Source: Acanthornis magna (lineage: Eukaryota; Chordata; Aves; Passeriformes; Acanthizidae). Taken from it: a stretch of 64,000 nt of DNA. The position numbers were made by a program, and so were the translations under genes. The stretch spans positions 310,001-374,000 of the forward strand of contig JAWUZG010000014.1 in NCBI GenBank assembly GCA_036785705.1, read 5' to 3'. Positions 22,380 to 35,889 of the stretch are shown piece after piece. Position 1 is the first letter of the stretch, and every line of letters starts with the position of its first letter. The notes under the pieces were generated by a model. That model worked only from the letters and a program-made list of their open reading frames with translations. It made no database searches and was not told the origin of the DNA.

Positions 22380-25222
22380 TCCTGCAGAGGTACAAGCACA
22401 TGGCCATGTAGGAAGCCAAGGGTTGCAGAGCCCCAGCAGAGCTGCCATGGAGCTCTTGCCAAGCCCTGACCAGCAGCAGCCCTCGTGGACCCTTGCCAGC
22501 ACCTTGGACTGACTTGGGGCAGTGCGGAGGGAAAGGTGGGCAGCAGAGCCTGGCACATCCATACCTGAGCTTCTTGAGCTGCCCCAGCCTCCTCCATTGC
22601 ATGTATCTGCTGCTGCCTCTCCTCTGCCTCTTCCACGCTTGCTCGTAGTCCCCGTCTCCTGCCCAGGCCTCAACTTGCTTTCCTTTTTGTCTCTTTTCCT
22701 CTGCCTGGGGGTAGCCTGCAAGCCTTTTCATGCATGGTTAGATTAGCTAGGCATAGCCAGGAGTCATGAGCTAAGTCTCTTCTTGTTGGAGCATCTGTGA
22801 ACTGCTTTTACCTGCTTGACTCGGAAGGGCTCGTCAGGGCTTCAACCTTTGCCAGGGACACTGTGGAGGACTTGCGGGTGCATGGAGGCAAATCTGGAGG
22901 TGCCTAGAGCAGAAATTGTGGAGGTGAGTGGTGGCAAGAGACAGCCTGGAGAAGTAAGGCATGGGCTGCAAAATCACTCTCTCAGATGCACAGAGCAGAC
23001 ACTGCTTTGCATCAGCCCCCACTCGCACGGTTCAGCTGCCCCCAGGGAGATTGGACGCAGCTGGCATGATCCGGCATCTGAGCACAAGTCCCCTCAAGTT
23101 GGCCATGATCCCCTGTGCTGTTTTAATATGACCATCTTTTGTCCACTGATGAAGAACTAAAGCCTAAAGCATTACAGAAGCAACCCGTCCAGTTTGCAGT
23201 AGCATGTGTCAGTGTAGGGGCGGGGAAGGAAGGAAGGAAGGAAGGAAGGAAGGAAGGAAGGAAGGAAGGAAGGAAGGAAGGAAGGAAGGAAGGAAGGAAG
23301 GAAGGGAAGGGAGGGAGGGAAGGAGGGAGGGATGGGCTGTAAGCAGGAGGCACAGCAGCTTCTTGGCCTCGTGAGAAAGAGGCCACTTGTCTGGGACGCA
23401 TTGTGCCCAGGGGTGTGCAGCTGGCATACCTCTGCCTTTTGGGCTCTCCAGCACCACGGTCTCTGCACTGTCTTCTTGGCGGATGTCTGGCAGTGAGGGA
23501 CATGCATGGGAACATCTTTTTCCCTAGGGCTGCTCGTCTGCTCGGCTTGCAGGGCCTCTTTGCTCTTCCTGGCGCTGCATTGTCTGAGTCTTCTGCTGCC
23601 ACTCCTCCTCTTCTTCCTCGCTGGCTCATAGACCCTGTCACCCACCCAGGCCTCTTCTCACTGTCGTTTCCTTCCCTTCTCTTCTGCCTGGGGGTACCCT
23701 GCAAGCTGTTACATTCAGAGTCGGATTAGCTAGGGGAAGGCAGGAGCCACGAGCTAAGTCTCTTCTTGTTGGAGCATCTGTGAGCAGATTTTACCTGCTT
23801 GACTCAGAAGGGCTCGTCAGGGCTTCAGCCTTTGCCAGGCACTCTGTGGAGCACTTGCAGGTGCTTGCAGGCAAATCTGGAGGTGCCTAGAGCAGAAATT
23901 GTGGAGGTGAGAGGTGGCAAGAGTCAGCCCGGAGGAATAAAGCAACAATTGCCAAATAGACCTCTTAGCTGCACAGAAAAGACATTGCATTGCATCAGCT
24001 CCCTCTCACTCGCACAGTACCGCTGCCCCCAAAGAGACTGGAGGCAGCTGGCATGAGCTGGCATCTGAGCACAAGCTCCCTCAAACTGACTCTGCTCGCC
24101 ACTGCCGCTTTCATTTGCAAGTCTTTTTTCCAATCTTGCAGCACCTGCCTAAAGCATTGCAGAAGCAACCTGAGCAGTTTGCACTTGCATGTGTCAATGC
24201 AGGGGCAGGCGGGCAGGAAGGAAGGAAGGAAGCAAGCAAGCAGGAAGCAAGGAACGCGAGAGGCTCCAGAGATGGGCTGTCAGCAGGAGGCACAACAGCT
24301 CCCTTGGACTCAAGAGGAAGTCCCCACCTGTCCAGAATGCATTGTGCCCAGGTGTGTGCAGCTGACATACCTCTGCTTTTTGGGCCTGCAGCAGCATGGG
24401 CTCTGTGCCATCTTCTTCTTCTTCTTGCATATCTGGCAGCCAGGTGAGTGCACGGGGACAGCTGTGTGCCTGGGGCTCCTCATTGTCTTGGCTTGCAGGG
24501 CCACTTTGCTTTTCCTGGCGCAGCTCTGCAAAGAAAAAGCATGTGCAGCCAAGCAATGTCTCGGAAGACAAGAACAAAGAAAGCTAAACTCACAGGGAAG
24601 CCCTATGCCACTTGTCTGCTGGATGCAGAGATTGCAGGGACCCCCAGTGCCAGGCTGGGACAAGCCTCCCTTCCTGCTCCTACCTGTGCATATCTCTGAA
24701 GGTGCAGGTGACTCTTCCTGGCCAGCAGTCTTCTCCCAGAAGATGTCCTCCAAGTTCAGAATCATGTAATCCACCAGCACCTTCACCTGCACACAGGAAA
24801 GCCTTGCTCTCAGCCCTGGGGCCTGACAGTGTGCCAAACAGCACCTGCCATCACTGCTGAGCCTTGCCTCTGCACACAAGGCACTGCCTCTTGCAGGGGC
24901 AGCTCTTGCAGGCAGCTCCTGCACCAGCCTTGGCTGCAGAGAGGCGCTGCCAGGCACAGGCACCTCTGGGCAGCCAAGCTGCCGTGGGCCGGCCAGGCTG
25001 CAGCTGGCTGCTGAGGACAGCATTACCTTGTCATTCTCAGCCACCATGGCTTCCAAGTTCAGCTGCTCCTCCTGTGCTGGGCTCAGCAGGCTTGGCCCCA
25101 GGCAGATGGCCAGGTTGCTGCAGCTCATTCGGCTGCTGGATGTGTGCTGGCCGATGTCTTGCAGCAGTGCCAGCAGCTGCTTGAGGAGGAGAAGGTTGGC
25201 TGCAGGCAACTTCATGGCCACC
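22380..25222 (-). pseudogene. Duplicated RhoGAP exon cassette B5 (type a) with a tail lacking GAP exons
   Basis: E1 (25027-25222), E2 (24684-24786), E3 (about 24371-24525) and E4 (23795-23886) are open. The hybrid E5/E3 exon and an extra E4-E6 set follow downstream, exactly as in A3, so the hybrid arose before the two arrays separated. E3 differs from A3 by a 3 bp insertion that adds one acidic residue. It carries the GGAA microsatellite at 23223-23305. Confidence 0.65.
23223..23305. repeat. GGAA microsatellite (copy B)
   Basis: About 20 GGAA units followed by an impure purine tail to about 23,335. It is the positional counterpart of the array at 2052-2146. Confidence 0.95.
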
Positions 25223-25457
25223 CTGAGGGAAGAGGAAGGCAACGTTCATCACCAGGACCAGGTGGTCCCACAGATGCATCAGAGTGTGGAAAGAGGGTAA
25301 AAAGCAGCATCTCCCTCTCAAATACCAAGACACCTACCTCAATATCCATGGACCTCCAACTTTGGTAAGAAAGGCCTCCAGAATGAAGAGGTGATCTCAA
25401 AACTTTTAACTATAATCAGCTGGAACTTGAGGGGGAGGCACTTCGGCTGCCCCATCT

Positions 25458-27327
25458 TCACAGCCTCTCCCTTGGCCGCTTTGCTCCATGCACAGCACTC
25501 CTCCTGCAGAGGTACAAGCACATGGCCATGGAGGAAGCCAAGGGCTGCAGAGCCCTGCAGAGCTGCCGTGGAGCTCTTGCCAAGCCCTGACCAGCAGCAG
25601 CCCTTGCTGGCCCTTGTCAGCACCTTGGGCTGACTTGGGGCAGTGCAGAGGGAAAGGTGAGCAGCAGAGGCAGGCGCTTCCATACCTGAAATACTTGAGC
25701 TGCCACAGTGTCCTGATTGTATGAGACTTCTGTTGTGTTTTTTCGTCCTCTTCCTTACTAGCTGGTATTCTCTGTCTCTTCTCCAGGCCTCTTCTTCTGG
25801 ACTTTTCCTTCTCTTTTCCTCTGCATGGGGGTAACCTGCAAGCCTTTACATGCATGGTTGGATTAGCTAGGCATAGCCAGGAGTCACGAGCTAAGTCTCT
25901 TCTTGTTGGACCATCTGTGAGCTGCTTTTACCTGCTTGACTTGGACGGGCTTGTCAGGGCTTCAGCCTTCACCTGCTACTCTGTGGAGGACTTGCAGGTG
26001 CTTGCAGGCAAATCTGGAGGTGCCTAGAGCAGAAATTGTGGAGGTGAGAGGTGGCAAGAAACAGCCTGGAGAAATAAGGCATTGGCTGCAAAATCACTCT
26101 CTTAGCTGCACAGAGCAGACGCTGCTTTGCATCAGTCCCCACTCGCACGGTTCAGCTGCCCCCAGGGAGATTGGACGCAGCTGGCAGGAGCTGGCATCTG
26201 AGCACAAGCTCCCTCATGTGCACATCTCCCCACCTCCCACTTTCATTTGCAAGGCTCTTGTCCACATGCCTAAAGCATTGCAGAAGCAACCTGAGCAGTT
26301 TGCGCTTGCATGTGTCAGTGCAGGGACTGCAAGGCAGGCAAAAAACAATCAAGGAAGCAAGGAATGAGAAAGGCTCAAGAGATGGGCTGTCAGCAGGAGG
26401 CACAACAGCTCCCTTGGCCTCATGAGAAAGAGCTCGCCTGTCTGGGATTCTTTGTGCCCGGCTATGTGCAGCTGACATACCTCCACCTTTTGGGCCTGCA
26501 GCAGCGTGGGCTCTGTGCCTTCTTCTTGGCAGACGTCTGGCAGCGAGTGGGATGCATGGGAAGAGCATTGTGCCTGGGGCTCCTCATTATCTTGGCTTGC
26601 AGAGCCACTTTGGTCTCTGTGGTACGGCTCTAGAAATTAAAAGCACCAAAATGCAGCCAAGCGATGTCTTGGAAGACAAGAATACACAAAGAAAAATCCA
26701 CAAATAAGCCCTGCACCTCTTGACAGCAGGACGTGGAGATTACAGTGACCCCCAGTGCCAAGCTGGGACAAGCCTCCCTTCCTGCTCCTACCTGTGCATA
26801 TCTCTGTGGGTGCGGGCGACTCTTCCCAGCCAGTATTATCCTCCTACATCTCCTCCATATTCAAGATCAGAAACTCCACCAGCACCTTCACCTGCACACA
26901 GGAAAGCCTTGCTCTCAGCCCTGGGGCCTGACAGTGTGCCAAGCAGCTCCTGCCATCACTGCTGAGCCTTGCCTCTGCACACAAGGCGCTGCCTCTTGCA
27001 GGGGCAGCTCTTGCAGGCAGCTCCTGCAGCAGCCTTGGCTGCAGAGAGGCGCTGCCAGGCACAGGCACCTCTGGGCAGCCAAGCTGCCGTGGGCCGGCCA
27101 GGCTGCAGCCGGCTGCTGAGGACAGCATTACCTTGTCATTCTCAGCCACCATGGCTTCCAAGTTCAGCTGCTCCTCCTGTGCTGGGCTCAGCAGGCTTGG
27201 CCCCAGGCAGATGGCCAGGTTGCTGCAGCTCATTCGGCTGCTGGATGTGTGCTGGCCGATGTCTTGCAGCAGTGCCAGCAGCTGCTTGAGGAGGAGAAGG
27301 TTGGCTGCAGGCAACTTCATGGCCACC
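25458..27327 (-). pseudogene. Duplicated RhoGAP exon cassette B4 (hybrid: type a E1, type c E2)
   Basis: E1 (27132-27327) has the VAMKLPAAN form, while E2 (26792-26891) has the LNMEEM-TAG form with the 3 bp deletion. E3 is 26481-26629, E4 25932-26023, and E5 and E6 follow. Sequence from about 25,030 to 27,100 reappears 2105 bp later with essentially no visible change, so this is one half of a very recent tandem duplication that is absent from the copy A array. Confidence 0.62.
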
Positions 27328-27562
27328 CTGAGGGAAGAGGAAGGCAACGTTCATCACCAGGACCAGGTGGTCCCACAGATGCATCAGAGTGTGGAAAGAG
27401 GGTAAAAAGCAGCATCTCCCTCTCAAATACCAAGACACCTACCTCAATATCCATGGACCTCCAACTTTGGTAAGAAAGGCCTCCAGAATGAAGAGGTGAT
27501 CTCAAAACTTTTAACTATAATCAGCTGGAACTTGAGGGGGAGGCACTTCGGCTGCCCCATCT

Positions 27563-29432
27563 TCACAGCCTCTCCCTTGGCCGCTTTGCTCCATGCACAG
27601 CACTCCTCCTGCAGAGGTACAAGCACATGGCCATGGAGGAAGCCAAGGGCTGCAGAGCCCTGCAGAGCTGCCGTGGAGCTCTTGCCAAGCCCTGACCAGC
27701 AGCAGCCCTTGCTGGCCCTTGTCAGCACCTTGGGCTGACTTGGGGCAGTGCAGAGGGAAAGGTGAGCAGCAGAGGCAGGCGCTTCCATACCTGAAATACT
27801 TGAGCTGCCACAGTGTCCTGATTGTATGAGACTTCTGTTGTGTTTTTTCGTCCTCTTCCTTACTAGCTGGTATTCTCTGTCTCTTCTCCAGGCCTCTTCT
27901 TCTGGACTTTTCCTTCTCTTTTCCTCTGCATGGGGGTAACCTGCAAGCCTTTACATGCATGGTTGGATTAGCTAGGCATAGCCAGGAGTCACGAGCTAAG
28001 TCTCTTCTTGTTGGACCATCTGTGAGCTGCTTTTACCTGCTTGACTTGGACGGGCTTGTCAGGGCTTCAGCCTTCACCTGCTACTCTGTGGAGGACTTGC
28101 AGGTGCTTGCAGGCAAATCTGGAGGTGCCTAGAGCAGAAATTGTGGAGGTGAGAGGTGGCAAGAAACAGCCTGGAGAAATAAGGCATTGGCTGCAAAATC
28201 ACTCTCTTAGCTGCACAGAGCAGACGCTGCTTTGCATCAGTCCCCACTCGCACGGTTCAGCTGCCCCCAGGGAGATTGGACGCAGCTGGCAGGAGCTGGC
28301 ATCTGAGCACAAGCTCCCTCATGTGCACATCTCCCCACCTCCCACTTTCATTTGCAAGGCTCTTGTCCACATGCCTAAAGCATTGCAGAAGCAACCTGAG
28401 CAGTTTGCGCTTGCATGTGTCAGTGCAGGGACTGCAAGGCAGGCAAAAAACAATCAAGGAAGCAAGGAATGAGAAAGGCTCAAGAGATGGGCTGTCAGCA
28501 GGAGGCACAACAGCTCCCTTGGCCTCATGAGAAAGAGCTCGCCTGTCTGGGATTCTTTGTGCCCGGCTATGTGCAGCTGACATACCTCCACCTTTTGGGC
28601 CTGCAGCAGCGTGGGCTCTGTGCCTTCTTCTTGGCAGACGTCTGGCAGCGAGTGGGATGCATGGGAAGAGCATTGTGCCTGGGGCTCCTCATTATCTTGG
28701 CTTGCAGAGCCACTTTGGTCTCTGTGGTACGGCTCTAGAAATTAAAAGCACCAAAATGCAGCCAAGCGATGTCTTGGAAGACAAGAATACACAAAGAAAA
28801 ATCCACAAATAAGCCCTGCACCTCTTGACAGCAGGACGTGGAGATTACAGTGACCCCCAGTGCCAAGCTGGGACAAGCCTCCCTTCCTGCTCCTACCTGT
28901 GCATATCTCTGTGGGTGCGGGCGACTCTTCCCAGCCAGTATTATCCTCCTACATCTCCTCCATATTCAAGATCAGAAACTCCACCAGCACCTTCACCTGC
29001 ACACAGGAAAGCCTTGCTCTCAGCCCTGGGGCCTGACAGTGTGCCAAGCAGCTCCTGCCATCACTGCTGAGCCTTGCCTCTGCACACAAGGCGCTGCCTC
29101 TTGCAGGGGCAGCTCTTGCAGGCAGCTCCTGCAGCAGCCTTGGCTGCAGAGAGGCGCTGCCAGGCACAGGCACCTCTGGGCAGCCAAGCTGCCGTGGGCC
29201 GGCCAGGCTGCAGCTGGCTGCTGAGGACAGCATTACCTTGTCATTCTCAGCCAACATGGCTTCCAAGTTCAGCTGCTCCTCCTGTGCTGGGCTCAGCAGG
29301 CTTGGCCCCAGGCAGATGGCCAGGTTGCTGCAGCTCATTCGGCTGCTGGATGTGTGCTGGCCGATGTCTTGCAGCAGTGCCAGCAGCTGCTTGAGGAGGA
29401 ACAGTTTGGCTGCAGGCAACATCATGGCTGCC
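27563..29432 (-). pseudogene. Duplicated RhoGAP exon cassette B3 (type c, stop in E2)
   Basis: E1 (29237-29432) has the AAMMLPAAK form. E2 (28897-28996) ends early at TAG. E3 is 28586-28734, followed by E4 near 28,037-28,128 and E5/E6. The part below about 29,200 is the second copy of the 2105 bp duplication; the part above belongs to a separate 2068 bp duplication. Confidence 0.62.
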
Positions 29433-29639
29433 CTGAGGGAAGAGGAAGACAACATTCATCAGCAGGGCCATGTTGCCCACAGTGTGCAGCAGAGTGTGGA
29501 TAGAGGGCGAAAAGCAGCATCTCCCTCTCCAAATATCGAGACCTACCTCAATATCCATGGAGCTCAATCTTTTGAAATAAATGTGTCCAGAATGAAAAGC
29601 TGATCTCAAAAATGGAACTATAAGTAATTGGATCTAGAA

Positions 29640-31500
29640 TTTGAGGGAGAGGCACTGCGGCCGCCCCATCTTCACAGCCTCTCCCTCAGCAGCTTCGCTC
29701 CACGCACAGCACTCCTCCTGCAGAGGTACAAGGTCATGGGCATGGAGGAAGCCAAGGAAGCTCTGCAGAGCCCCTGCAGAGCTGCCATGGAGTTCTTGCC
29801 AAGCCCTGACCAGCAGCAGCCCTCGTGGGCCCTTGCCAGCACCTTGGGCTGACTTGGGGCAGTGCGGAGGGAAAGGTGGGCAGCAGAGCCTGGCACATCC
29901 ATACCTGAGCTTCTTGAGCTGCTGCAGCCTCCTCCATTGCATGTATCCGCTGCTGCCTCTCCTCTGCCTCTTCCTCGCTGGCTCGTAGTCCCCGTCTCCT
30001 GCCCAGGCCTCAACTTGCTTACGTTTTCGTCTCTTTTCCTCTGCCTGGGGGTAGCCTGCAAGCCTTTACATGCATGGTTAGATTAGCTAGGCATAGCCAG
30101 GATTCATGAGCTAAGTCTCTTCTTGTTGGAGCATCTGTGAACTGCTTTTACCTGCTTGACTCAGAAGGGCTCGTCAGGGCTTCAGCCTTTGCCAGGGACA
30201 CTGTGGAGGACTCACAGGTGTTTGGAGGCAAACCTGGAGGTGCCTAGAGCAGAAATTGTGGAGGTGAGTGGTGGCAAGAGACAGCCTGGAAGAGTAAGGT
30301 ATCAGTTGCAAATCCCTCCCTCAGCTGCACAGAGCAGACTCTGCATTGCATCAGCCCCCACTCGCACAGCACAGCACAGCTGCCCCCAAGGAGACTGGAG
30401 GCAGCTGGCATGAGCTGGCATCTGAGCACAAGGGCTCTCAAGTCGGCCATGACCCCCCTGCTACTTTCATTTACAAGTATCTTGTCCACTGAGGAGGCAT
30501 GTGCCTAAAGCACTGCAGAAGCAAACTGTCAGTGCAGAGGCACACAGGCAGGCAGGCAGGCAGGAAAGATGCAAGGCAAAATCTCAAGAGGTGGGTGACA
30601 AAATTTGTGCTTTTCTAGGATGTGTTGTGCCTCTGTTTCTGTCGCTGAAATACCTCTGCCTTTTGGGCCTCCAGCGGCATGGCCTCTGCGCTGTCTTCTT
30701 GTTTGCTGTCTGGCACTGAGGGGGATTCATGGCAACAGCTTTGTGCCTGGGGCTCCTCGTCTGCCTGCCTTGCAGGGCCACTTCGCTCCTCCTGGCGCAG
30801 CTCTAGAAATTAAAAGCACCAAAATGCAGCCAAGCAATGTCTTGGAAGACAAGAGCACACAGAGCAAAAGCCACAAGCGAGCCCTGTGCCTCTTGACTGC
30901 AGGACGTGGAGATTGCTGGGACCCCCAGTGCCAGGCTGGGACAAGCCTCCCTTCCTGCTCCTACCTGTGCATATCTCTGTGGGTGCGGGCGACTCTTCCC
31001 AGCCAGTATTATCCTCCTACATCTCCTCCATATTCAAGATCAGAAACTCCACCAGCACCTTCACCTGCACACAGGAAAGCCTTGCTCTCAGCCCTGGGGC
31101 CTGACAGTGTGCCAAGCAGCTCCTGCCATCACTGCTGAGCCTTGCCTCTGCACACAAGGCGCTGCCTCTTGCAGGGGCAGCTCTTGCAGGCAGCTCCTGC
31201 AGCAGCCTTGGCTGCAGAGAGGCGCTGCCAGGCACAGGCACCTCTGGGCAGCCAAGCTGCCGTGGGCCGGCCAGGCTGCAGCTGGCTGCTGAGGACAGCA
31301 TTACCTTGTCATTCTCAGCCAACATGGCTTCCAAGTTCAGCTGCTCCTCCTGTGCTGGGCTCAGCAGGCTTGGCCCCAGGCAGATGGCCAGGTTGCTGCA
31401 GCTCATTCGGCTGCTGGATGTGTGCTGGCCGATGTCTTGCAGCAGTGCCAGCAGCTGCTTGAGGAGGAACAGTTTGGCTGCAGGCAACATCATGGCTGCC
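29640..31500 (-). pseudogene. Duplicated RhoGAP exon cassette B2 (hybrid: type c E1-E2, type d E3-E5)
   Basis: E1 (31305-31500) and E2 (30965-31064, with TAG) are type c. E3 (30654-30802) and E4 (30152-30243) are type d, like the functional first cassette. The 2068 bp from about 29,240 to 31,300 is repeated at 31,305-33,370 with almost no visible difference apart from the cassette boundary region, so the chimera marks an unequal-exchange breakpoint inside the E2-E3 interval. Confidence 0.62.
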
Positions 31501-32086
31501 CTGAGGGAAGAGGAAGACAACATTCATCAGCAGGGCCATGTTGCCCACAGTGTGCAGCAGAGTGTGGATAGAGGGCGAAAAGCAGCATCTCCCTCTCCAA
31601 ATATCGAGACCTACCTCAATATCCATGGAGCTCAATCTTTTGAAATAAATGTGTCCAGAATGAAAAGCTGATCTCAAAAATGGAACTATAAGTAATTGGA
31701 TCTAGAATTTGAGGGAGAGGCACTGCGGCCGCCCCATCTTCACAGCCTCTCCCTCAGCAGCTTCGCTCCACGCACAGCACTCCTCCTGCAGAGGTACAAG
31801 GTCATGGGCATGGAGGAAGCCAAGGAAGCTCTGCAGAGCCCCTGCAGAGCTGCCATGGAGTTCTTGCCAAGCCCTGACCAGCAGCAGCCCTCGTGGGCCC
31901 TTGCCAGCACCTTGGGCTGACTTGGGGCAGTGCGGAGGGAAAGGTGGGCAGCAGAGCCTGGCACATCCATACCTGAGCTTCTTGAGCTGCTGCAGCCTCC
32001 TCCATTGCATGTATCCGCTGCTGCCTCTCCTCTGCCTCTTCCTCGCTGGCTCGTAGTCCCCGTCTCCTGCCCAGGCCTCAACTTGC

Positions 32087-35000
32087 TTACGTTTTCGTCT
32101 CTTTTCCTCTGCCTGGGGGTAGCCTGCAAGCCTTTACATGCATGGTTAGATTAGCTAGGCATAGCCAGGATTCATGAGCTAAGTCTCTTCTTGTTGGAGC
32201 ATCTGTGAACTGCTTTTACCTGCTTGACTCAGAAGGGCTCGTCAGGGCTTCAGCCTTTGCCAGGGACACTGTGGAGGACTCACAGGTGTTTGGAGGCAAA
32301 CCTGGAGGTGCCTAGAGCAGAAATTGTGGAGGTGAGTGGTGGCAAGAGACAGCCTGGAAGAGTAAGGTATCAGTTGCAAATCCCTCCCTCAGCTGCACAG
32401 AGCAGACTCTGCATTGCATCAGCCCCCACTCGCACAGCACAGCACAGCTGCCCCCAAGGAGACTGGAGGCAGCTGGCATGAGCTGGCATCTGAGCACAAG
32501 GGCTCTCAAGTCGGCCATGACCCCCCTGCTACTTTCATTTACAAGTATCTTGTCCACTGAGGAGGCATGTGCCTAAAGCACTGCAGAAGCAAACTGTCAG
32601 TGCAGAGGCACACAGGCAGGCAGGCAGGCAGGAAAGATGCAAGGCAAAATCTCAAGAGGTGGGTGACAAAATTTGTGCTTTTCTAGGATGTGTTGTGCCT
32701 CTGTTTCTGTCGCTGAAATACCTCTGCCTTTTGGGCCTCCAGCGGCATGGCCTCTGCGCTGTCTTCTTGTTTGCTGTCTGGCACTGAGGGGGATTCATGG
32801 CAACAGCTTTGTGCCTGGGGCTCCTCGTCTGCCTGCCTTGCAGGGCCACTTCGCTCCTCCTGGCGCAGCTCTAGAAATTAAAAGCACCAAAATGCAGCCA
32901 AGCAATGTCTTGGAAGACAAGAGCACACAGAGCAAAAGCCACAAGCGAGCCCTGTGCCTCTTGACTGCAGGACGTGGAGATTGCTGGGACCCCCAGTGCC
33001 AGGCTGGGACAAGCCTCCCTTCCTGCTCCTACCTGTGCATATCTCTGTGGGTGCAGGTGACTCTTCCCAGCCAGCAGTCTCCTCCCAGAAGATCTCCTCC
33101 ATATTCAAGATCAGAAACTCCACCAGCACCTTCACCTGCACACAGGAAAGCCTTGCTCTCAGCCCTGGGGCCTGACAGTGTGCCAAGCAGCTCCTGCCAT
33201 CACTGCTGAGCCTTGCCTCTGCACACAAGGCACTGCCTCTTGCAGGGGCAGCTCTTGAAGGTAGCTCCTGCACCAGCCTTGGCTGCAGAGAGGCGCTGCC
33301 AGGCACAGGCACCTCTGGGCAGCCAAGCTGCCGTGGGCCGGCCAGGCTGCAGCCGGCTGCTGAGGACAGCATTACCTTGTCATTCTCAGCCATCATGGCT
33401 TCCAAGTTCAGCTGCTCCTCTTGCGGTGGGCTCAGCAGGCTTGGCCCCAGGCAGATGGCCAGGTTGCTGCAGCTCATTCGGCTGCTGGATGTGTGCTGGC
33501 CGATGTCTTGCAGCAGTGCCAGCAGCTGCTTGAGGAGGAGAAGGTTGGCGGCTGGCAACTTCATGGCCACCCTGAGGGAACAGGAAGACAACATTCATCA
33601 GCAGGGCCATGTTGCCCACAGCTGTCCCCACAGCTTGCCCCGGGCAGGGGTGCAGCCAGCGGCTGTGCTGCACAGCTCTGCAGGCGCTCTTAGCCAGCGG
33701 TCGGGGGTCCCTCGCTCCTGCAGGAAGGAAGCGCGGCGTTACTTCCCAGCTGCTGATTTGCCTCGAACCCACGCAAGGGAAGGATCGCTGTGCATTGCCC
33801 CAAAATGGGAATGCCAGGCGCCAAGAGCGAGGTGCCCGAAAACACAGCCTTTGAAGGAGACCACCCCCTTCCCAGCAAATGCCGGCTTTGGAGCAATGCC
33901 TGCTGCAGAGCTGTAACTGCTGCTCACTAAAGCTTACACTTTCAGCTGAGAGATCTTGTCCTCCCTGCTGGCCATCTGCATCGCTGCCATCCAGTCCTCA
34001 TAAAGGTCTGTGATGAGGAGCTTGGAGGGGATGCTTCTCAGGAAGTCCTGCAATGCCAAGGGCTGCTGGTGAGCCTCGGAGCCCATGGCAGCCCAGGCTG
34101 GAGCCTTTGCAGCTGCAGGGCGGGAGGGATCACCTTTAGGACGACGGCCAGCAGCAGAACCGGCTGGCTTGCCATGTCGACAGGCAGGCCACGGTCCAGG
34201 GCCTGCCGCAGCTCCTGAACTGCTGTGGCGCTCTCCGCTTTGCGGAAGATGCCTTCTGTTGCGGGCCCTTGCTGGCGCAGGACAGCCAGCAGCTCCTGCA
34301 GGAGAGGCAGGAGGGCAAGGATGTGTGTGAGGAGCTGGGCTGGTCCAAGAGCAGTGGCCACGGCCAGAGCTCCTCCCCAGCCTGGGCTCCCTGCCTCCTG
34401 CCATCAAGGGGCTGGCAGCAGAAGGCTGAGCCACGGCTGAAGAGCCCTGTGGCCCATGGCTGGGGGCCGTGCATGGGGACATTGGCTGCACAGCAGCCGG
34501 ACACAGGGATGGGCAGCCCCTGTGCGGGCTGCCTTACCTGGATGGGCCGGGGCAGCACAGTGCCATCCTCTGTGCAGACGGCTGCCAGGGGCTGCCCAAA
34601 GAGCGCCCTGCTGCAGCCGGAGCCCTCCTGCCCTGGAGCCCGGGCAGCCCCAGCTGGGCCCCGCCGTAGAGCAAAGGGCCATGGCAGCCACCTCCTCCTC
34701 GTCCTGCTGCGGGCACCACTAACGCTGGTCCTTCCTGCTGCAAAGGAAAACGGAACCAAAGCTTGTCACTGGAGACCACCAGGCCAGTGCTGTCGCAGCC
34801 TGCCCTACCCTGCCCTGCCTGCCTAGAGCGCTGTGCAGAGCCATGTGGCACCCCAGGCACACTCAGCTGGCACCTGCAAGTGCGGCTGCGGCTCGGAGGC
34901 TCCTGAGAGCTGGTGTGATGCTGGGATAAGCTGCCCCAGCCTTGGCCCTGCTTTTCTCCAAGCTGTGGGCAGCAGCGGATGTCCCCCCGCGGGTGCCACA

Positions 35001-35854
35001 CCTGCACAGCCACACTCAGGGGACAAGCGAGTGCAGCTCACTGCCAGAGCAGAAGCTGGTCTTTCCTCCCCAAACTCACCTGGGCAGCGGCCAAGTTGTC
35101 CTCTGGTGTCGGACGGGGCCGTGGCAGGCGCTTGCTGGGGATCAGCCTGCAAGAATCGAGATGCGCTTGCAGAGCAGCCCTGCAGCACAGAGGCCCCCGG
35201 CCAGCCGCCCCCAGCCCCAGCAGCCTGAGAACGGCACACGGCTGGCAGCCTCTGCCCTGCGGCCTCTCTGCCCCCCACAGCAGCAGTGCTGCCGCTGGCA
35301 GCAGCAAGGACGTGCTGCCGCTGCCGCTGGGTCCCCATGCCTCTGCTCGCCCCGTGGCACCAGGGAGCCTTGCTTCTCTTCCCCGCACACGAGGCCACTG
35401 TGCTAGCCACGCCTCCCCGGCACCCAGCACAGCCAGAGGCTACAGTGGGCAGAAAGGCAGCTCTTCTCACCTTTTCCAGCTCTGCGAGCAGCCGCTCCAG
35501 CTTTCTGCCACTCAATGTCCTCCCCTGCGCAAGAGAGAAGCCATGCAAGAAGGTGAGCAGCCGCGTCTCTGGGGCTGGGCGCACGGAGAAGTGCTCGGGC
35601 ACAGAGCCCACAGCAGAGAGACACTCACTGCACGGCAGCCGTTCAGCTCCGCAGCCACAGCTTTGATGCTTGGCAGGCGGCTCACTCGGACTCCGGGGCT
35701 CCTGTGTAGTGGCAAAAGGGACAGGCAGAGAGCTGGGTGAGCCCACAGCCGCCTGTGGTGCCTTGTCAGGCAGCTGTGCCCGACAGCTGCCCTCAGCTGC
35801 AGGGGCAGCTCTCCCCAGCTGAGGAGCTGTGCTGCTGCTGCGGGAGCATCCCCT

Positions 35855-35889
<35 letters not shown>

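Noticed and set aside
1..33930. CRISPR-like or satellite array
   Set aside because: Repeat units are about 2 kb with exons and introns, not short repeats with unique spacers.
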